Assembly: GCA_900239685.1 (NCBI GenBank)
Contig: OENT01000211.1
Span: forward strand, 96,626-160,625
Origin: Rotaria macrura
Taxonomy: Eukaryota > Rotifera > Eurotatoria > Philodinida > Philodinidae
Direction: 5' to 3'
DNA length: 64,000 bases
Of this stretch, positions 53,201 through 64,000 are shown one piece after another. The notes beneath the pieces were generated by a model that saw only the letters and a program-made list of their open reading frames with translations, was not told where the DNA came from and ran no database searches. How positions within the stretch are numbered: position 1 is the first letter of the stretch; each line of letters opens with the position of its first letter. The position numbers and the translations under genes were made by a program.

Positions 53201-56200
53201 TACCACCACGAACGTACGTCGAGTGTCTTCTATTTGCTTGAGTCGAAAAAGAAAACAAGAATATTGTTGAGCTTACTGCGAGATCGTACAGTTACAATGA
53301 ATGTAGTTCTTTTGACGAATCAGTTAGAGAATGTTGCATTCGATCTATTTCGGGATGTGTTTCTTGAGCATGTAACTATTTAAGCCTTTAAAAGTGCAAC
53401 ACCGAACCTAGGTAGACATTGCAAAAACATGGCATTCATGTACGCCATAGCTAACGGACATCGTTACATCTGACCTACATAGTCTGTAATCGTTTGTTGT
53501 CGTTAGTCATTGAAGAAAAGAGTGCATATTCATTCCAAAGATTCCACATACTTCTTAAGTTGCGTTTGAAGAAATTAAAAAGAAGTGAACGTTTTCATTG
53601 ATTTAGTATACCAACGACATCCATACCAGTTTCATATTTGGCTGCATCGTCTGATTGCCGCCAATCGATCGATCTTGTTATTGCACTTATAGCTGATCAT
53701 GAAGTTGCCAACAGCTTATCGTCATTAGCACAAATTGATGAAGTTCTTAATGATGCCAATAAATGTATTTATCTCGAACAACATGTTGATAAACTTTTAC
53801 GTATGCTTTCCATGAAATTGCGCATTGCACAACAGAATCATTTGTATGACTCATCACTACCAACTGATAGCGTCGAACGTTTATTTCGTGGCATCTTATC
53901 TGTTTTACTTGATCTTTTTTCACGTTCACATCTTGCCAAATTAGCCACACGTGATACACTGAAAGAATTACTCAATGTTCTTCTACCGTTTGTTGTTGTA
54001 ACAATAACACCAGCAGCGAATCATAGTCATAATTTAGCATCAAGAATTGATGCAACATCAAATGAAGATTTCATTCGTATCGTTAATGTTATTGTCTTAA
54101 AAATTTTACAGAATGCACATATGACTAATATTTTAACAGCATTGATACGTCTTTTAACAGAATGTTGTTTACCACATGATTTTTCCATTAATGATCCATT
54201 TGTTAAACTTGTACTTAAGGTAATATTAAATAAGAAAGAAAATCACGAACTTTTAGAAATCATGATCAATAACATTTTTTGTCACCGAACATGAACTGTC
54301 ACTCAATAAGTTCAAAGATGGCTCGAAATTCGTGATTTAAAATTAAGGTCCGATTAAAAATCAATCTTGTCATCTCACTTGAGAATTTGGAAAAAATATA
54401 GTTCGAGCTAGATTCATATATTTTCAACTGAAAATATATTGAAATGTAATGTTTGTTAAAGTTCTATGAATCATCAATCTTACGGAATGTCGCAGATATA
54501 TTTTTCTTTACAGTTAGGTAGAAGATGGAAAAATTAAAAGTTTTCAGTGCTATTCATGAGTAAGAATTCAAAAGTGATTATTATCATCTTCGAAATCAAT
54601 CATTTAATTGAAAGTCTTCAATTTATAAAGTATTTTTGTACCATAACTATGTATACTAACTGCATAGATCAGAGTAAGCTAGAATTACTCTCATAAGAAT
54701 TCTTACCTTTCGCCTATTTCAGTGAAAAACATTGTTATTCAACAATTTTTATTTAAACGAATTCTTTTTTCCTTCTCAAGTTAATATATGAAAACCGATT
54801 TTCGAAATCTTACTTGAAAATTCGTCGGAGGGTATACGCTAATTCATATAAACTATATAATAAAACTCTGGTATCTCTTTATCAATAAACTAGAGAAATG
54901 AACACTGTTCATAGTATTGTCAAATTAATGAAGTCTCAATCCTATGCATAGTCTAGATTTGAAACAGACTTCTCAAGTTACCAATATTCTTAGCTCGGTA
55001 GCGGATTACACTAGTCTAGACATTTATCAGAAAGTGATAGTGAATGTTGTGAACGCAAGATAAGTTTATGATACGCAGCAATCAATTTCTATCGTAACAA
55101 TAAGATTTTTCTCAAACGGAACAGTCAAACTCAATAATATGAAGCACGCAGATATATGTATTCTGATGCTTTAATCTAGAAAATAATAAATCCATTCGTT
55201 TTCATCAAGTTCAACTATTACCTTGAAATAGAAATGTTCATGCATGCATGATCATCTACATATAAATTTTTACATCATTAAGAAGAACTTTGCATTGAAT
55301 TTTTTTGCGAACAACAGACAATCATTGTTAGAATCAATTTTTATTTTTGTTATTCTTTCCATCTACGTTCACCTCGAAAACAATTCACTGTTAGAAAATG
55401 TATAGTTCTCACAGCATTTTGTTTTCAACAGACAGAGAACGGCTCAAGTTGTAATTCATCAACAATCTCTAAGGATATTTCATGGTTTTGAAAAAGACAT
55501 TATCACAACATCTATGTGAAATAATTCTTATTATTATTTAGTGTCATTATCGTTTGGTTCGAATGTTTCCACTTTCACTTAAAAATAATCCACCAGAAAT
55601 CGATGCAACACAAATCTTAATTGAAATATCTTCCTTTCTCAAACAACTTCCATCGCGACGTTGGCAGTTATCACCAAATAATGATTTTCCACTTCGCATA
55701 ATTAAGACTTACCTTCAACAATTGGTCGATGAACGTCAACGTTCGATTCTTGATGATCTATCACGTATACCCAATGATCAACAACCTATATCAGATGAAA
55801 TGCGACATTATATACATCGTAAATTAAAATCAATAACTGTATCTTCAACCAATAGTGAACAAGTTACTCAACAGCATCAAATTATGTTAAAGGCAATATT
55901 TCAAAAATTTGCTCGTCGCGAACAAGTTAAAATTGGTCTTGAAGAACTATACGATTTTAAATTGCGCTTTCCGAATGTTGATATCAATCCATTTTTGGCC
56001 ACAACAGCTGACGCTTTTCAAAAATTTATTCATGAAGGTTTAACACGTGTACATGCGCAACGTACGGCAGCAGCTGCTGCTGCCGCTGTTGCTAACACTA
56101 CTTCGGCATCAGCAACAACAACTAATCTTTCGTCACCATCTTCAACTGTTCTTAGAGATAAAACACAAACGATAACATCCATTCCAACACAACCATCACC

Positions 56201-57638
56201 TAATTCGTTCTATACTCAGTATGATCTTCTACATTGTATTTTAAGATATGATTAACTCGGCTGGTTTTCGATTAAAAAAAATCACAGGTCTCTGCTTTCA
56301 ATTTTATCGATGACGAAAACTAACTCGAGCCTATCGAAGTATATTGTTATTTGATTGATCACCGAGTGAATAATCTTGCGAATCATTAGCAGAGATTTTT
56401 CAACACGAATATTCTTTCGAAGTTACAGCTAAGATCCATACTTGATCATATTAATCAATACTAAGGAAACAGTTATCTCTCTCGATCAAATAGAATCTGA
56501 CAAACTTTATCTGTTACATTCAAGATTCATTCGAATTCTACTCTCATTTCCGATATTAGCTACTACCGACTGATCTCTTGTCTTAGACTGAAAATATGTT
56601 TCTCAAATGAACACATTTCATTTTTGAACTGAACCAAGTATGAATTTCTTTCACGTGTACATCGAAAACAAAGTATCAATTCTATCGATTTGTTCAAATA
56701 AAAATCTTAATGAAAACTAAAATACTTTCCAAGTCTTGTTCTCGAAAAGTTCAAGTAAGAAAGTCCTCAATTGATTCATTGGTGACTAAATTGAATTTTA
56801 ATACACTTCGATATTCCTGAGTTTTGTCTCTTAGAAACAATTGAAATTGAAGCTATCAATAATAATAAAACAGTCAATCATATTTCAACAAACCAGTCGA
56901 GTATATAATATCTTGAAAAAGATTCTTGAAAAACATAGAACTCGAAATTTATTGGATAGCAATAAACTATGCTCCTTGTTTGTCTTCTAATTTAAGATAT
57001 GCACAAATCCATGAAGAAAAACTACGTGCATTAAAAGAGCAATTTGTTTGGATTGATACATTGCCGACATCAACAAATATTGAACAGCAGAAGTCCATAT
57101 CGGATGATGACTTTGTCACAATTTATAATAAGCGCATGGCAGCAATAAAAGAGAAATTTCGTGATCAACTTGGAAATACATTTGCATCTTCATCAACACC
57201 AATTGATCCTCAAATTTATGCACAGCATCTTTCTCAAATGCGACAACAATGTGGTCTTGCAGGAACTCCATCAACGACAGGAGAGGTAAAGTTTACCTGA
57301 TTTCTTTTTACTATATTTATCTAATCAATTTTTAAACATGTTATTCAGGATGCATTTGATGCTGAGGTACGTTTCTTTTTGTCAGCTTATTCTATATGGA
57401 GGTTTTTCATATGAATTGACTTTAGGTTGAATCTCGTTTGAATAATGGCGGAACACTTGCTAGTGGTGCAACTGGCCTTAGTGCTCGAATAGCAGCTGTA
57501 CGATCAAGTAAAACATCTGAACCTCAAATAGAGCCATCATCATCATCATCATCAGCCTCTATGGATTCATCAACTCAGCGTACACGGGAATTACTCCGTC
57601 AACGGCTTGAACGTGTTAAGCAAGGCATTATTGAGTGA
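50219..57638 (+). CDS. CKAP5: XMAP215/CKAP5 block 2: second TOG1-TOG2 pair plus conserved C-terminal region
   Basis: Exons: 50219-50290, 50368-50561, 50624-50827, 50890-51064, 51136-51304, 51363-51445, 51505-51624, 51700-51804, 51867-51956, 52013-52177, 52243-52371, 52428-52727, 52864-53213, 53607-54219, 55542-56218, 56997-57285, 57349-57366 (18 nt), 57426-57638 (1,321 aa). The first eleven repeat the block-1 exon lengths except one (169 for 172). The first exon opens VRSEKPIDDPEWQKLAPDEK after TTTATTTAG with no Met, so it is best read as internal: 607 + 1,321 = 1,928 aa (human about 2,032). After the TOG pair come a Pro/Lys-rich linker, LSSLAQIDEVL, LVLLQ-like ILTALIRLLTECC, YDFKLRFPNVDINPF, LSQMRQQCGLAG and the terminal RLERVKQG, all matching the CKAP5 C-terminal region. 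TOG3-TOG5 are missing. Introns 54220-55541 and 56219-56996 are long. Confidence 0.85.
50987..51222 (+). repeat. Conversion-like tract 1, copy B
   Basis: Identical to 46167-46402, intron included (constant offset 4,820). Confidence 0.85.
52055..52450 (+). repeat. Conversion-like tract 2, copy B
   Basis: Near-identical to 48631-49026 (constant offset 3,424). The differences are scattered single bases. Confidence 0.8.
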
Positions 57639-57865
57639 TGTTTATTGTATATAAGAATTTCATGACATTCTTCTCTTCTATTTTTACATAATCCAGTACT
57701 CTGGCTTGATAAAACATGCAAACATATACACATATATATGTATGCAAAACATAAAATGATCTCGTCTGTCTCTTTCTCTGTTCGATATTATTCACTAATA
57801 TTCATGTCTATTTGTCTTATGAAGAAAGTTTTCTTTTCTTTTTATTATCATCTTCTCTTGTTAGC

Positions 57866-57871
57866 AATAAA
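57866..57871 (+). terminator. Candidate polyadenylation signal of the XMAP215 gene
   Basis: AATAAA 228 nt past the stop codon at 57638. Confidence 0.4.
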
Positions 57872-57996
57872 TTCTTAGGAGGATGTGTGTGCTTCAAATA
57901 TACTCACTAAATCACTTACAGCAGTATGAAAGTTTATGATTCAATCACGACAAATGATTAAAGATAAAGGGAAGAACGATTTATGTTCTATCTATT

Positions 57997-58068
57997 CATG
58001 AATCCGATCGATATTGAAACGTTTGTTAAACGCATGAATCCGATCGATATTGAAACGTTTGTTAAACG
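57997..58068. repeat. Exact 36-bp tandem duplication
   Basis: Two perfect copies of a 36-bp unit starting CATGAATCCGATCGATATTG (57997-58032 and 58033-58068), followed by a partial third start (CATGAATTCATG). Non-coding, just beyond the XMAP215 3' end. Confidence 0.9.
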
Positions 58069-58069
58069 C

Positions 58070-59650
58070 ATGAATTCATGATGTTACGAACAAATTGATG
58101 GTGTTTACCATCAATCATCTCGTCGATTAAATGTTCACGGAGAGAAGTGCTACGAAATTTGACTTTTTATTTAAACAAGAAAATTCATATTTCCTCACTG
58201 ATGAGTGGTGGGCTACTGTTTGAAACTTTCATCGTAAGTACACCGGTCGTTTCCCGATTTGTCCCTAATTTCAAAGAAGCATTACAAGTGGTACAGGTGA
58301 GGAGGGGATGAATCGCGGCTAAACCAAGTGCACGACGTTTAAATCTATTGTTTGTAAAATGTTTTTATTACTATCACTTCAATTCGAAGCATGCCATTAA
58401 AAAGAGAGTAAGGGTTTTGACTACAATGACGGCACAAAGTAATGTACCACGAAGTCGTTTAAATACTTATCCTTCATTGATCTAAATATCTATCGTTACA
58501 ATCAGACTATGGGAGCCAAGTAAAACACAATGGTTGTGGCTCGAACAAGTTAAAATAAAACCTTTTTTCCCAGAAACTCTACACAATGCTTCTATTGTGT
58601 TAATTTAAAAGATTTTAGCTCAATCTAGATCAAGTCTCAACGATTCGTTTAGTCAATTTTCAAGAAAGGGATCCTTTGATTGATTTAAGTTTTAGGTATT
58701 TTTCAATAGTTAAGTTAAGAATGGTATCTACATAATAAATCTATAGTGGTTTGAATTTTCAACAACGAGTTCTGCTGGTGTGCCCTTTCGATTAGAAAAA
58801 AACGCCTATCATTGTAACCCAGTAGCGGGTGAAATTCGGAACTCATATAGCTAGATCATAAAAACTAGAATGCTGAGCAAGCTTACAACCAGCTGGTATG
58901 GCTTTTAATAGGAGATGGATCTGTAATGGATACCTTTGTTGCTATGGTGTGTACGGGGGACGTTGGCAGTCATTAAATTAAGACTTAAAACATACGCAAA
59001 CCATTTTCTTCAAAAATATATGCGAGTTCCACAAAATAGAATCCATAGTTATCGCTAGGTCTTAGAAAAAAATCCATCTTCAGTAGAATTGACACATAAC
59101 ACTAGCAGCAATTCAATATTATAACCGACTAGCAAATGAATCTCTTCACTCACTCATGTAGTTATGATGGAAAAGAAACTTGTTGACAACATCAGGTAAC
59201 TATTTGGGGTCGAACAACATTTCGTCAAGATAATTCGTTCTTGAAAATTTTTTTAGAAATGACTGTTACTTAGAAAATGTGATTGAGAGATATATAGATT
59301 CGAGTGTAGAATGAAGGAGAGTAGCTTGGCTTAATGATTTGGATTTCCCCTACATTGATGCTCACATCTTTCAAATGTGGCAATTTTTTACACCTAAACT
59401 GTCAGTGGTCAAACTGTCAAATATAACGAATACTTGTTTCCTTTCTCTGAAATTTTTAATTTTAAATACATTCCAAGCATAGAAACACAGTAGATCTAGA
59501 AAATTCACTAATCATTCTATACCACTTGTACACTATGAATGTAAGCTATTTTTATTGACAGGAACATTCGTATAATTTCATTAGATCGATTTCATCTTTG
59601 TTCTTTCATTTTAATTCAGAAAAAGATACTTTTGACAAATCAATAACGTT
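58070..59650. other. Intergenic region, possible decayed coding remnants
   Basis: GC is slightly higher around 58200-59000. Broken protein-like scraps (for example TYANHFLQKYMRVPQNRIHS near 58990-59050) have stops on both sides. No family was recognised and no intact gene is present. Confidence 0.3.
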
Positions 59651-59667
59651 ATGATGGTTGTTTTCTT

Positions 59668-60957
59668 TTATTTGAAGATTGTTCGTAGCCTAAAATATGA
59701 TTTTGAAAATAATTTCGAACAGAAGTATTTGAATCGCTTTGCAGCAACTAATAGAAATAATATACAAATCATAATTATTAACATATCGGAAGTTTTTAAT
59801 GAATTTTCCGAGAATTTTCCTGGTGATTTGCTTCCATGAACAAGATAAGTATTTGGATTATCATATAAGAAATCGTTATCTCTTTCATTACAGCCTGTGT
59901 GCCAACAATTTTGAATAAAATCTGAAAATTGAAACTTATGCCAGTATCGCTTTCCCTTGTCTATATTTTTTAATAAATATGAAAATATATCAAGGTCATA
60001 ACCAAGTGATTGTTTTGAATCAAATGGATATTCGATAGAAACATCTTCGAGAAATTGAATAAAATCTGAAGATAAATGATACAATGCATTTCCATTTATA
60101 TGAAGAAACAATTGTCCAATCACTTGAAAACCGCGATAAATCGAACCAAGCATCCACCACTGTGTTGATATGAAAGAATCAGGATCCCGACCATTGATTA
60201 TTTGTGCAAATATTTCATCCAACCAATACGGACGAATCGGCCGTGCGTCTGGTTCCATAAGAAAAAAATGCGTATAACCATGATAACGCAATGAAATAGC
60301 GCTATATTGTTCATTGATAAATAATCTCTTCCACATAATAGCACTACCGACCGGATATCGATTCTCTTCCTCTGATAAACCAGCAGCAAAAATTTGAATA
60401 TTTTTAAAACATTTATTCTCATAATTTATGCTACGTGTTTGATTATCTAATGTTGACCATGTTTTTTCATTATGATACAATATTAAGTTAATAGAATTTG
60501 ATTGACTTCGACATGGCGGATAGATTTTTTCAAAACTTAATTTATCTACTAAATTATCGAATTGATTTTGAATAAACGGGATAACAATGGCAAGATGAAC
60601 TCTTTTTCGGATCGAGTCTATATAAGTGTATTTACCTCTATTGTAACGAATGGAGCGAGTTTGATTTATAAGAAGAACTTCATTGTTAACATTGATTATT
60701 GGAATGTTTTCTTTTTGTATGTAGTTCGCTGAAATAATTTCAATATTTTGATATGTTGATAGTAGATTTCGTTGCCCAATAGTCAAACCTGTATTACGTA
60801 CGATTAAATAGCCATGATCAGGTACATATCTGTGAAGAGAACCGATTAAATTTTCTAAGTCCCTGAATTGAGATGCATTGCAACTTGTTTCAAGTTTCAA
60901 TTTAGATGAATTAACCAAAAGATTTATATTAATATAAAGAATGTAAAGATAAAACAT
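59668..60957 (-). CDS. Intronless membrane protein resembling a glycosyltransferase (EPDARP/HINGNALY type)
   Basis: A single uninterrupted 429-residue frame, unlike the intron-rich genes around it. It has a hydrophobic N-terminus (residues 2-17, signal or anchor), a lumenal-type body, and a C-terminal transmembrane segment (about 390-407, MLIIMICILFLLVAA) followed by a basic tail. The core reads HGYTHFFLMEPDARPIRPYW (residues 226-245), then STQWWMLGSIYRG and HINGNALYHLSSDF (286-299). EPDARP looks like the acidic nucleotide-sugar/metal site of GT-A glycosyltransferases. I recall similar cores in scattered algal and invertebrate proteins, but cannot verify this. There are five or more NxS/T sites. 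Likely Golgi or plasma membrane; substrate unknown. The lack of introns is compatible with horizontal acquisition or retroposition. Confidence 0.68.
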   Translation of the reverse strand: MFYLYILYININLLVNSSKLKLETSCNASQFRDLENLIGSLHRYVPDHGYLIVRNTGLTIGQRNLLSTYQNIEIISANYIQKENIPIINVNNEVLLINQTRSIRYNRGKYTYIDSIRKRVHLAIVIPFIQNQFDNLVDKLSFEKIYPPCRSQSNSINLILYHNEKTWSTLDNQTRSINYENKCFKNIQIFAAGLSEEENRYPVGSAIMWKRLFINEQYSAISLRYHGYTHFFLMEPDARPIRPYWLDEIFAQIINGRDPDSFISTQWWMLGSIYRGFQVIGQLFLHINGNALYHLSSDFIQFLEDVSIEYPFDSKQSLGYDLDIFSYLLKNIDKGKRYWHKFQFSDFIQNCWHTGCNERDNDFLYDNPNTYLVHGSKSPGKFSENSLKTSDMLIIMICILFLLVAAKRFKYFCSKLFSKSYFRLRTIFK

Positions 60958-62908
60958 ATCAACATTTAATTATCAATTAATATGAAGTCTATTGTACATG
61001 TCTGAAAAATACAGTATAGTAGATATGAGTGTTGGCCGAAAATCATTTGATGTTTTCAGTAAAATCAGCATACACTATTTTGATTTCTATCTCATTTAGC
61101 CCACGATAGTATAGTTACAAATAAGTACTTTTTCGATAGTTGACAATGTACACAGGATAGTACTAGTTGACGATTAATTATGATTCGCTACTAAGTAGCA
61201 AGAAATATAAAATGGATATACTCGTAAAATCTTTAAGATCAATGATGATTACCCTTGATTTTTATGGTTTTCCTATCTCACTATAAATCCTGATTATCCT
61301 GTAAAATACGAACACAAAAAAGGAGATATATCGTGCACTTGTTTTTCATTAGGGATAACTAGGAAGAAGATTGCTTTTAGTTCAGTTCGGAGAAGGAACT
61401 CAACGTCGAATACATGAAGTTTAGTAATCTATGTTAAAAGGTTAATTTTTAAATTGATACTTCAGTCGTTTCTTGGAGTCCCGTTCAATAAAAGTCGATT
61501 GGTGTGAAAAATTCGCAGAAATTTTCTATTCAACAGATCATAATTAATTAAGCCCATCTGTAGAAAATTTCATCAAAACATATTAGTATCATCAGAATTA
61601 TACTGTGTGAACAAGCATCAAGAGTTATAAGTGAAGCTATATTCAGATCTAACACAATCTTAACTCACACTTTCCAACCTCTTCAATTCAACTTGTCTGA
61701 ATATACCTAGTGTAACTTTGCCACAGTTCGATAAAGAGTTCATCGTTCGGTGCGATATTTTGAGATGAAATCGGTGATGTTACTAAATCTAGTAAGATAA
61801 GTAACCGGTGGAAAAGTCATTCGTATTTTTTCTTATCTATCTTCTTGGACTTTTATCATCTCAGTGAAGATGTGCAAGGACACTATGTTCAAAGTTAACA
61901 TCGTAAAATATTACTATTCAAAAATAACAACAAGAGACAGCTCGGTCAGAGTTCAAACTGGTAAGTTTGGCCTGACTTTATCAGATCGATCGTCTAATAT
62001 TCAGATCCGTTTCATCTCTGATGATGTGTGCATAAAGATCAAAACCTTCCTATTTTAGCTAGTCGTTTTGAGTTCATACGGCCCTCGTTAACTAGGACAA
62101 TACTCCTATATACATTTATATATATCAACAGAAATATGAGCTACAAGTGTTTCTTCATTTTTATTTTCATTTAGAATCAATTATAATCAGGAATCAAATA
62201 AAAATGCTTATTACATAAAGACAAACTGACCAAAATAAAATGCATTTCAATGCGAGTCTAATCTATGATGTTACTATCTAAATGAAAAAAAGCAAAACTA
62301 TCATAGATATGAACGATATCCACTAAAAAGATTATTTTTTTAAATATTTATTTATTCATAAGCTTGAATTTTCAGTAGCATCACTTTTAAAAGTAATGTT
62401 CCTGATAAGAGATAAGATTGATCAATACATCCTGCTGTTACACAATGTATCTGTCTACTTATTTATCGTTGAAAAGAAATCTTTTTCTACAATCAGTTTT
62501 GCCTTTGTTATACACAAAGATTTCTTTTTCCATTATGTTTATGAAGCAAATGAATAGGTAATGAGCAAAACGTAAACACATATTCTCTGGAAGAAATGAA
62601 TACTGCTCTATACTTTCAACATGTCATCAATATCACTTAACATTTTGAGGATAGTAAATTTCTTTTGTTGAGATAGTCTATACAATTCTCTACAACTCTC
62701 TACATAAATCTTTTAAATTGCACTGGTATACTAAAGATGAACTCTAGCACAAACATAGTCACCCGCATCGTTGCACTCCCGGAAAATGAATCTTTTATTG
62801 ATTTTTATCGACCCTTTCCAATTCATTCTTAATATAGAAACAAATTATTGGAAGACTAAGTATATCACAGTTGACATGCGAATTCCGTTGAGTCTGGAAT
62901 ACTCGAGA
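60958..62908. other. Intergenic region, no gene recognised
   Basis: AT-rich; the only frame of note (61864-62058 +) has no motif. No repeats were recognised. Confidence 0.4.
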
Positions 62909-62910
62909 TA

Positions 62911-63133
62911 GAGTCCTCTGGGGTAATTCGGATCAAAAAATCAAAATTTCATTTTGTGTCTGTTCGTTCTCATTCATCTTTCATTATTTAAAGATGATTT
63001 TTTTATCACAACTAGTTCAAAGTGTTTTCTATCTACTGGCGAAAGAATTTTCGAAAAAGCATATACTGGAAAAAAGTATTGATGAAAATGGCAAAAGTGG
63101 TAGCGAGCTGATCCGAATTACCCCAGAGGACTC
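62911..63133. mobile_element. 223-bp MITE, mariner-type (TA target site)
   Basis: A perfect 25-bp terminal inverted repeat (GAGTCCTCTGGGGTAATTCG then GATCA) occupies both ends, 62911-62935 and 63109-63133. TA dinucleotides flank both sides (62909-62910 and 63134-63135), the target duplication of Tc1/mariner elements. The interior is AT-rich and non-coding. Perfect repeats suggest recent activity. Confidence 0.82.
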
Positions 63134-63135
63134 TA

Positions 63136-64000
63136 ATTAAAAATAAGACTTTTATAGAAAATGCAAAGGAGAATTAGAAAAAAATTTGATAAAGAAAAAA
63201 ATGTGAGAGAACGATTTAAAATAGTTTTTATCGCTTTAAAATAATGAATGCATATTTTACAAATTTTATTTCCAAGGTCTCCATTGTTTCTCAAAAAGAA
63301 AAAAAACTTTATCTTGACCTCCTGTTATCGATTCCGCAAATTCAGATATTCATTGCATGGAATATAAAATAAATGACATTACCTACACAAATTAGGACCA
63401 GTGTTTTTCTTAGATTGTAAAGTTGTAATTTAATTTCAAAACAGACGTTTTCACTAATCACTTATTATCGCATATCGATAAACTTCACAGGAAAAAATAT
63501 TGATCCAAGGATATGAATATATTTCTTGTTTCTCGGAGTAAAGACAAAAGCTTTTTATACCACTGAATCTCAAATAATCTAGATGAATTCCAATTCAAAG
63601 CAATATTTTTTCCAACCACTGTTAGAGATTGTCGAAATGAAAACTCTCTCACTATTTTAGTCCACAATAAATAGGAAGCAACTATTGAATATCGCCATAT
63701 CCCCAAGACGATAATTAAAATGAAAATATAAATCTCATAAACAGATAAAATATTTTTCAGAATGATATAAATTCCACCTATGATTGATAACCTTTAAAAA
63801 TATCCTAATAAAACAGTGTATATGTGAGCTATTACGATAATCTTGAGATTTCTAATCAATGAGACTTATTCGTGAAGACTTGTTAGCCACGCTTATGTAT
63901 AAAATAGTGGCCATATTGGTTGATATGTTGCTAAGAGCGGATTATTTCCTTTTCTCTATCTTTCGCAATCGTCTTTCTAGCATAGAGTCACCATACTGCT
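63136..64000. other. Intergenic region, no gene recognised
   Basis: AT-rich to the right edge; the 73-codon frame at 63485-63706 (-) has no support. Confidence 0.4.

Noticed and set aside
58700..59400. Scraps resembling a transposase or reverse transcriptase remnant
   Set aside because: Too short and too broken by stops to assign; no catalytic motif seen.

Overview
The window is AT-rich animal nuclear DNA. Genes carry many short spliceosomal introns (mostly 50-90 nt, GT..AG) and no bacterial signals are present. The gene set is metazoan: a LIM-homeobox factor, the microRNA-processing nuclease Drosha, cystathionine gamma-lyase and an XMAP215/CKAP5 microtubule polymerase. The tiny introns, the degenerate TGTGGG/TGTGGA (bdelloid telomere-like) stretch, patches of near-identical paralogous DNA that include introns, and several small DNA-transposon relics fit a bdelloid rotifer best. 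That assignment is inference; no search was possible.

Layout. 0.46-1.4 kb (-): 5' part of an Lhx6/8 (Arrowhead-type) gene that runs off the left edge. 2.5-4.5 kb (-): remains of membrane-protein genes, including an SLC44-like last exon and a transmembrane stretch with two in-frame stops. 5-10.6 kb: no convincing gene. 10.7-18.3 kb (-): complete 13-exon Drosha. 18.8-21.1 kb: two non-autonomous transposons, a foldback element with a 9-bp direct repeat (Mutator-like) and a hAT-like element with an 8-bp imperfect duplication. 23.2-23.7 kb (+): small secreted orphan. 25.6-26.1 kb (-): Tc1/mariner transposase relic. 28.3-29.6 kb (-): orphan single-pass membrane protein. 33.0-34.4 kb (-): cystathionine gamma-lyase. 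34.5-43.1 kb: gene desert with a telomere-like patch near 41.4 kb. 43.1-43.8 kb (+): secreted ML-domain lipid-binding protein. 45.4-57.6 kb (+): XMAP215/CKAP5 locus. 59.7-61.0 kb (-): intronless membrane protein resembling a glycosyltransferase. 62.9-63.1 kb: 223-bp mariner-type MITE.

The most unusual locus is XMAP215. Its TOG1-TOG2 exon block is duplicated in tandem with matching exon lengths. The second block has no visible start codon and is best read as internal exons of one long four-TOG gene (about 1,928 aa). Between the blocks lies an in-frame, Ser/Arg-rich exon with its own stop and an SxIP-type motif, which would end a short two-TOG isoform (750 aa). Two tracts shared by the blocks, introns included, are identical or nearly so while the flanking exons have diverged, which suggests gene conversion. 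The canonical TOG3-TOG5 region is absent. The genes do not form a functional cluster; they are independent housekeeping and developmental genes with lineage-specific genes between them. Exon coordinates were worked out by hand from reading frame, splice dinucleotides and protein similarity.
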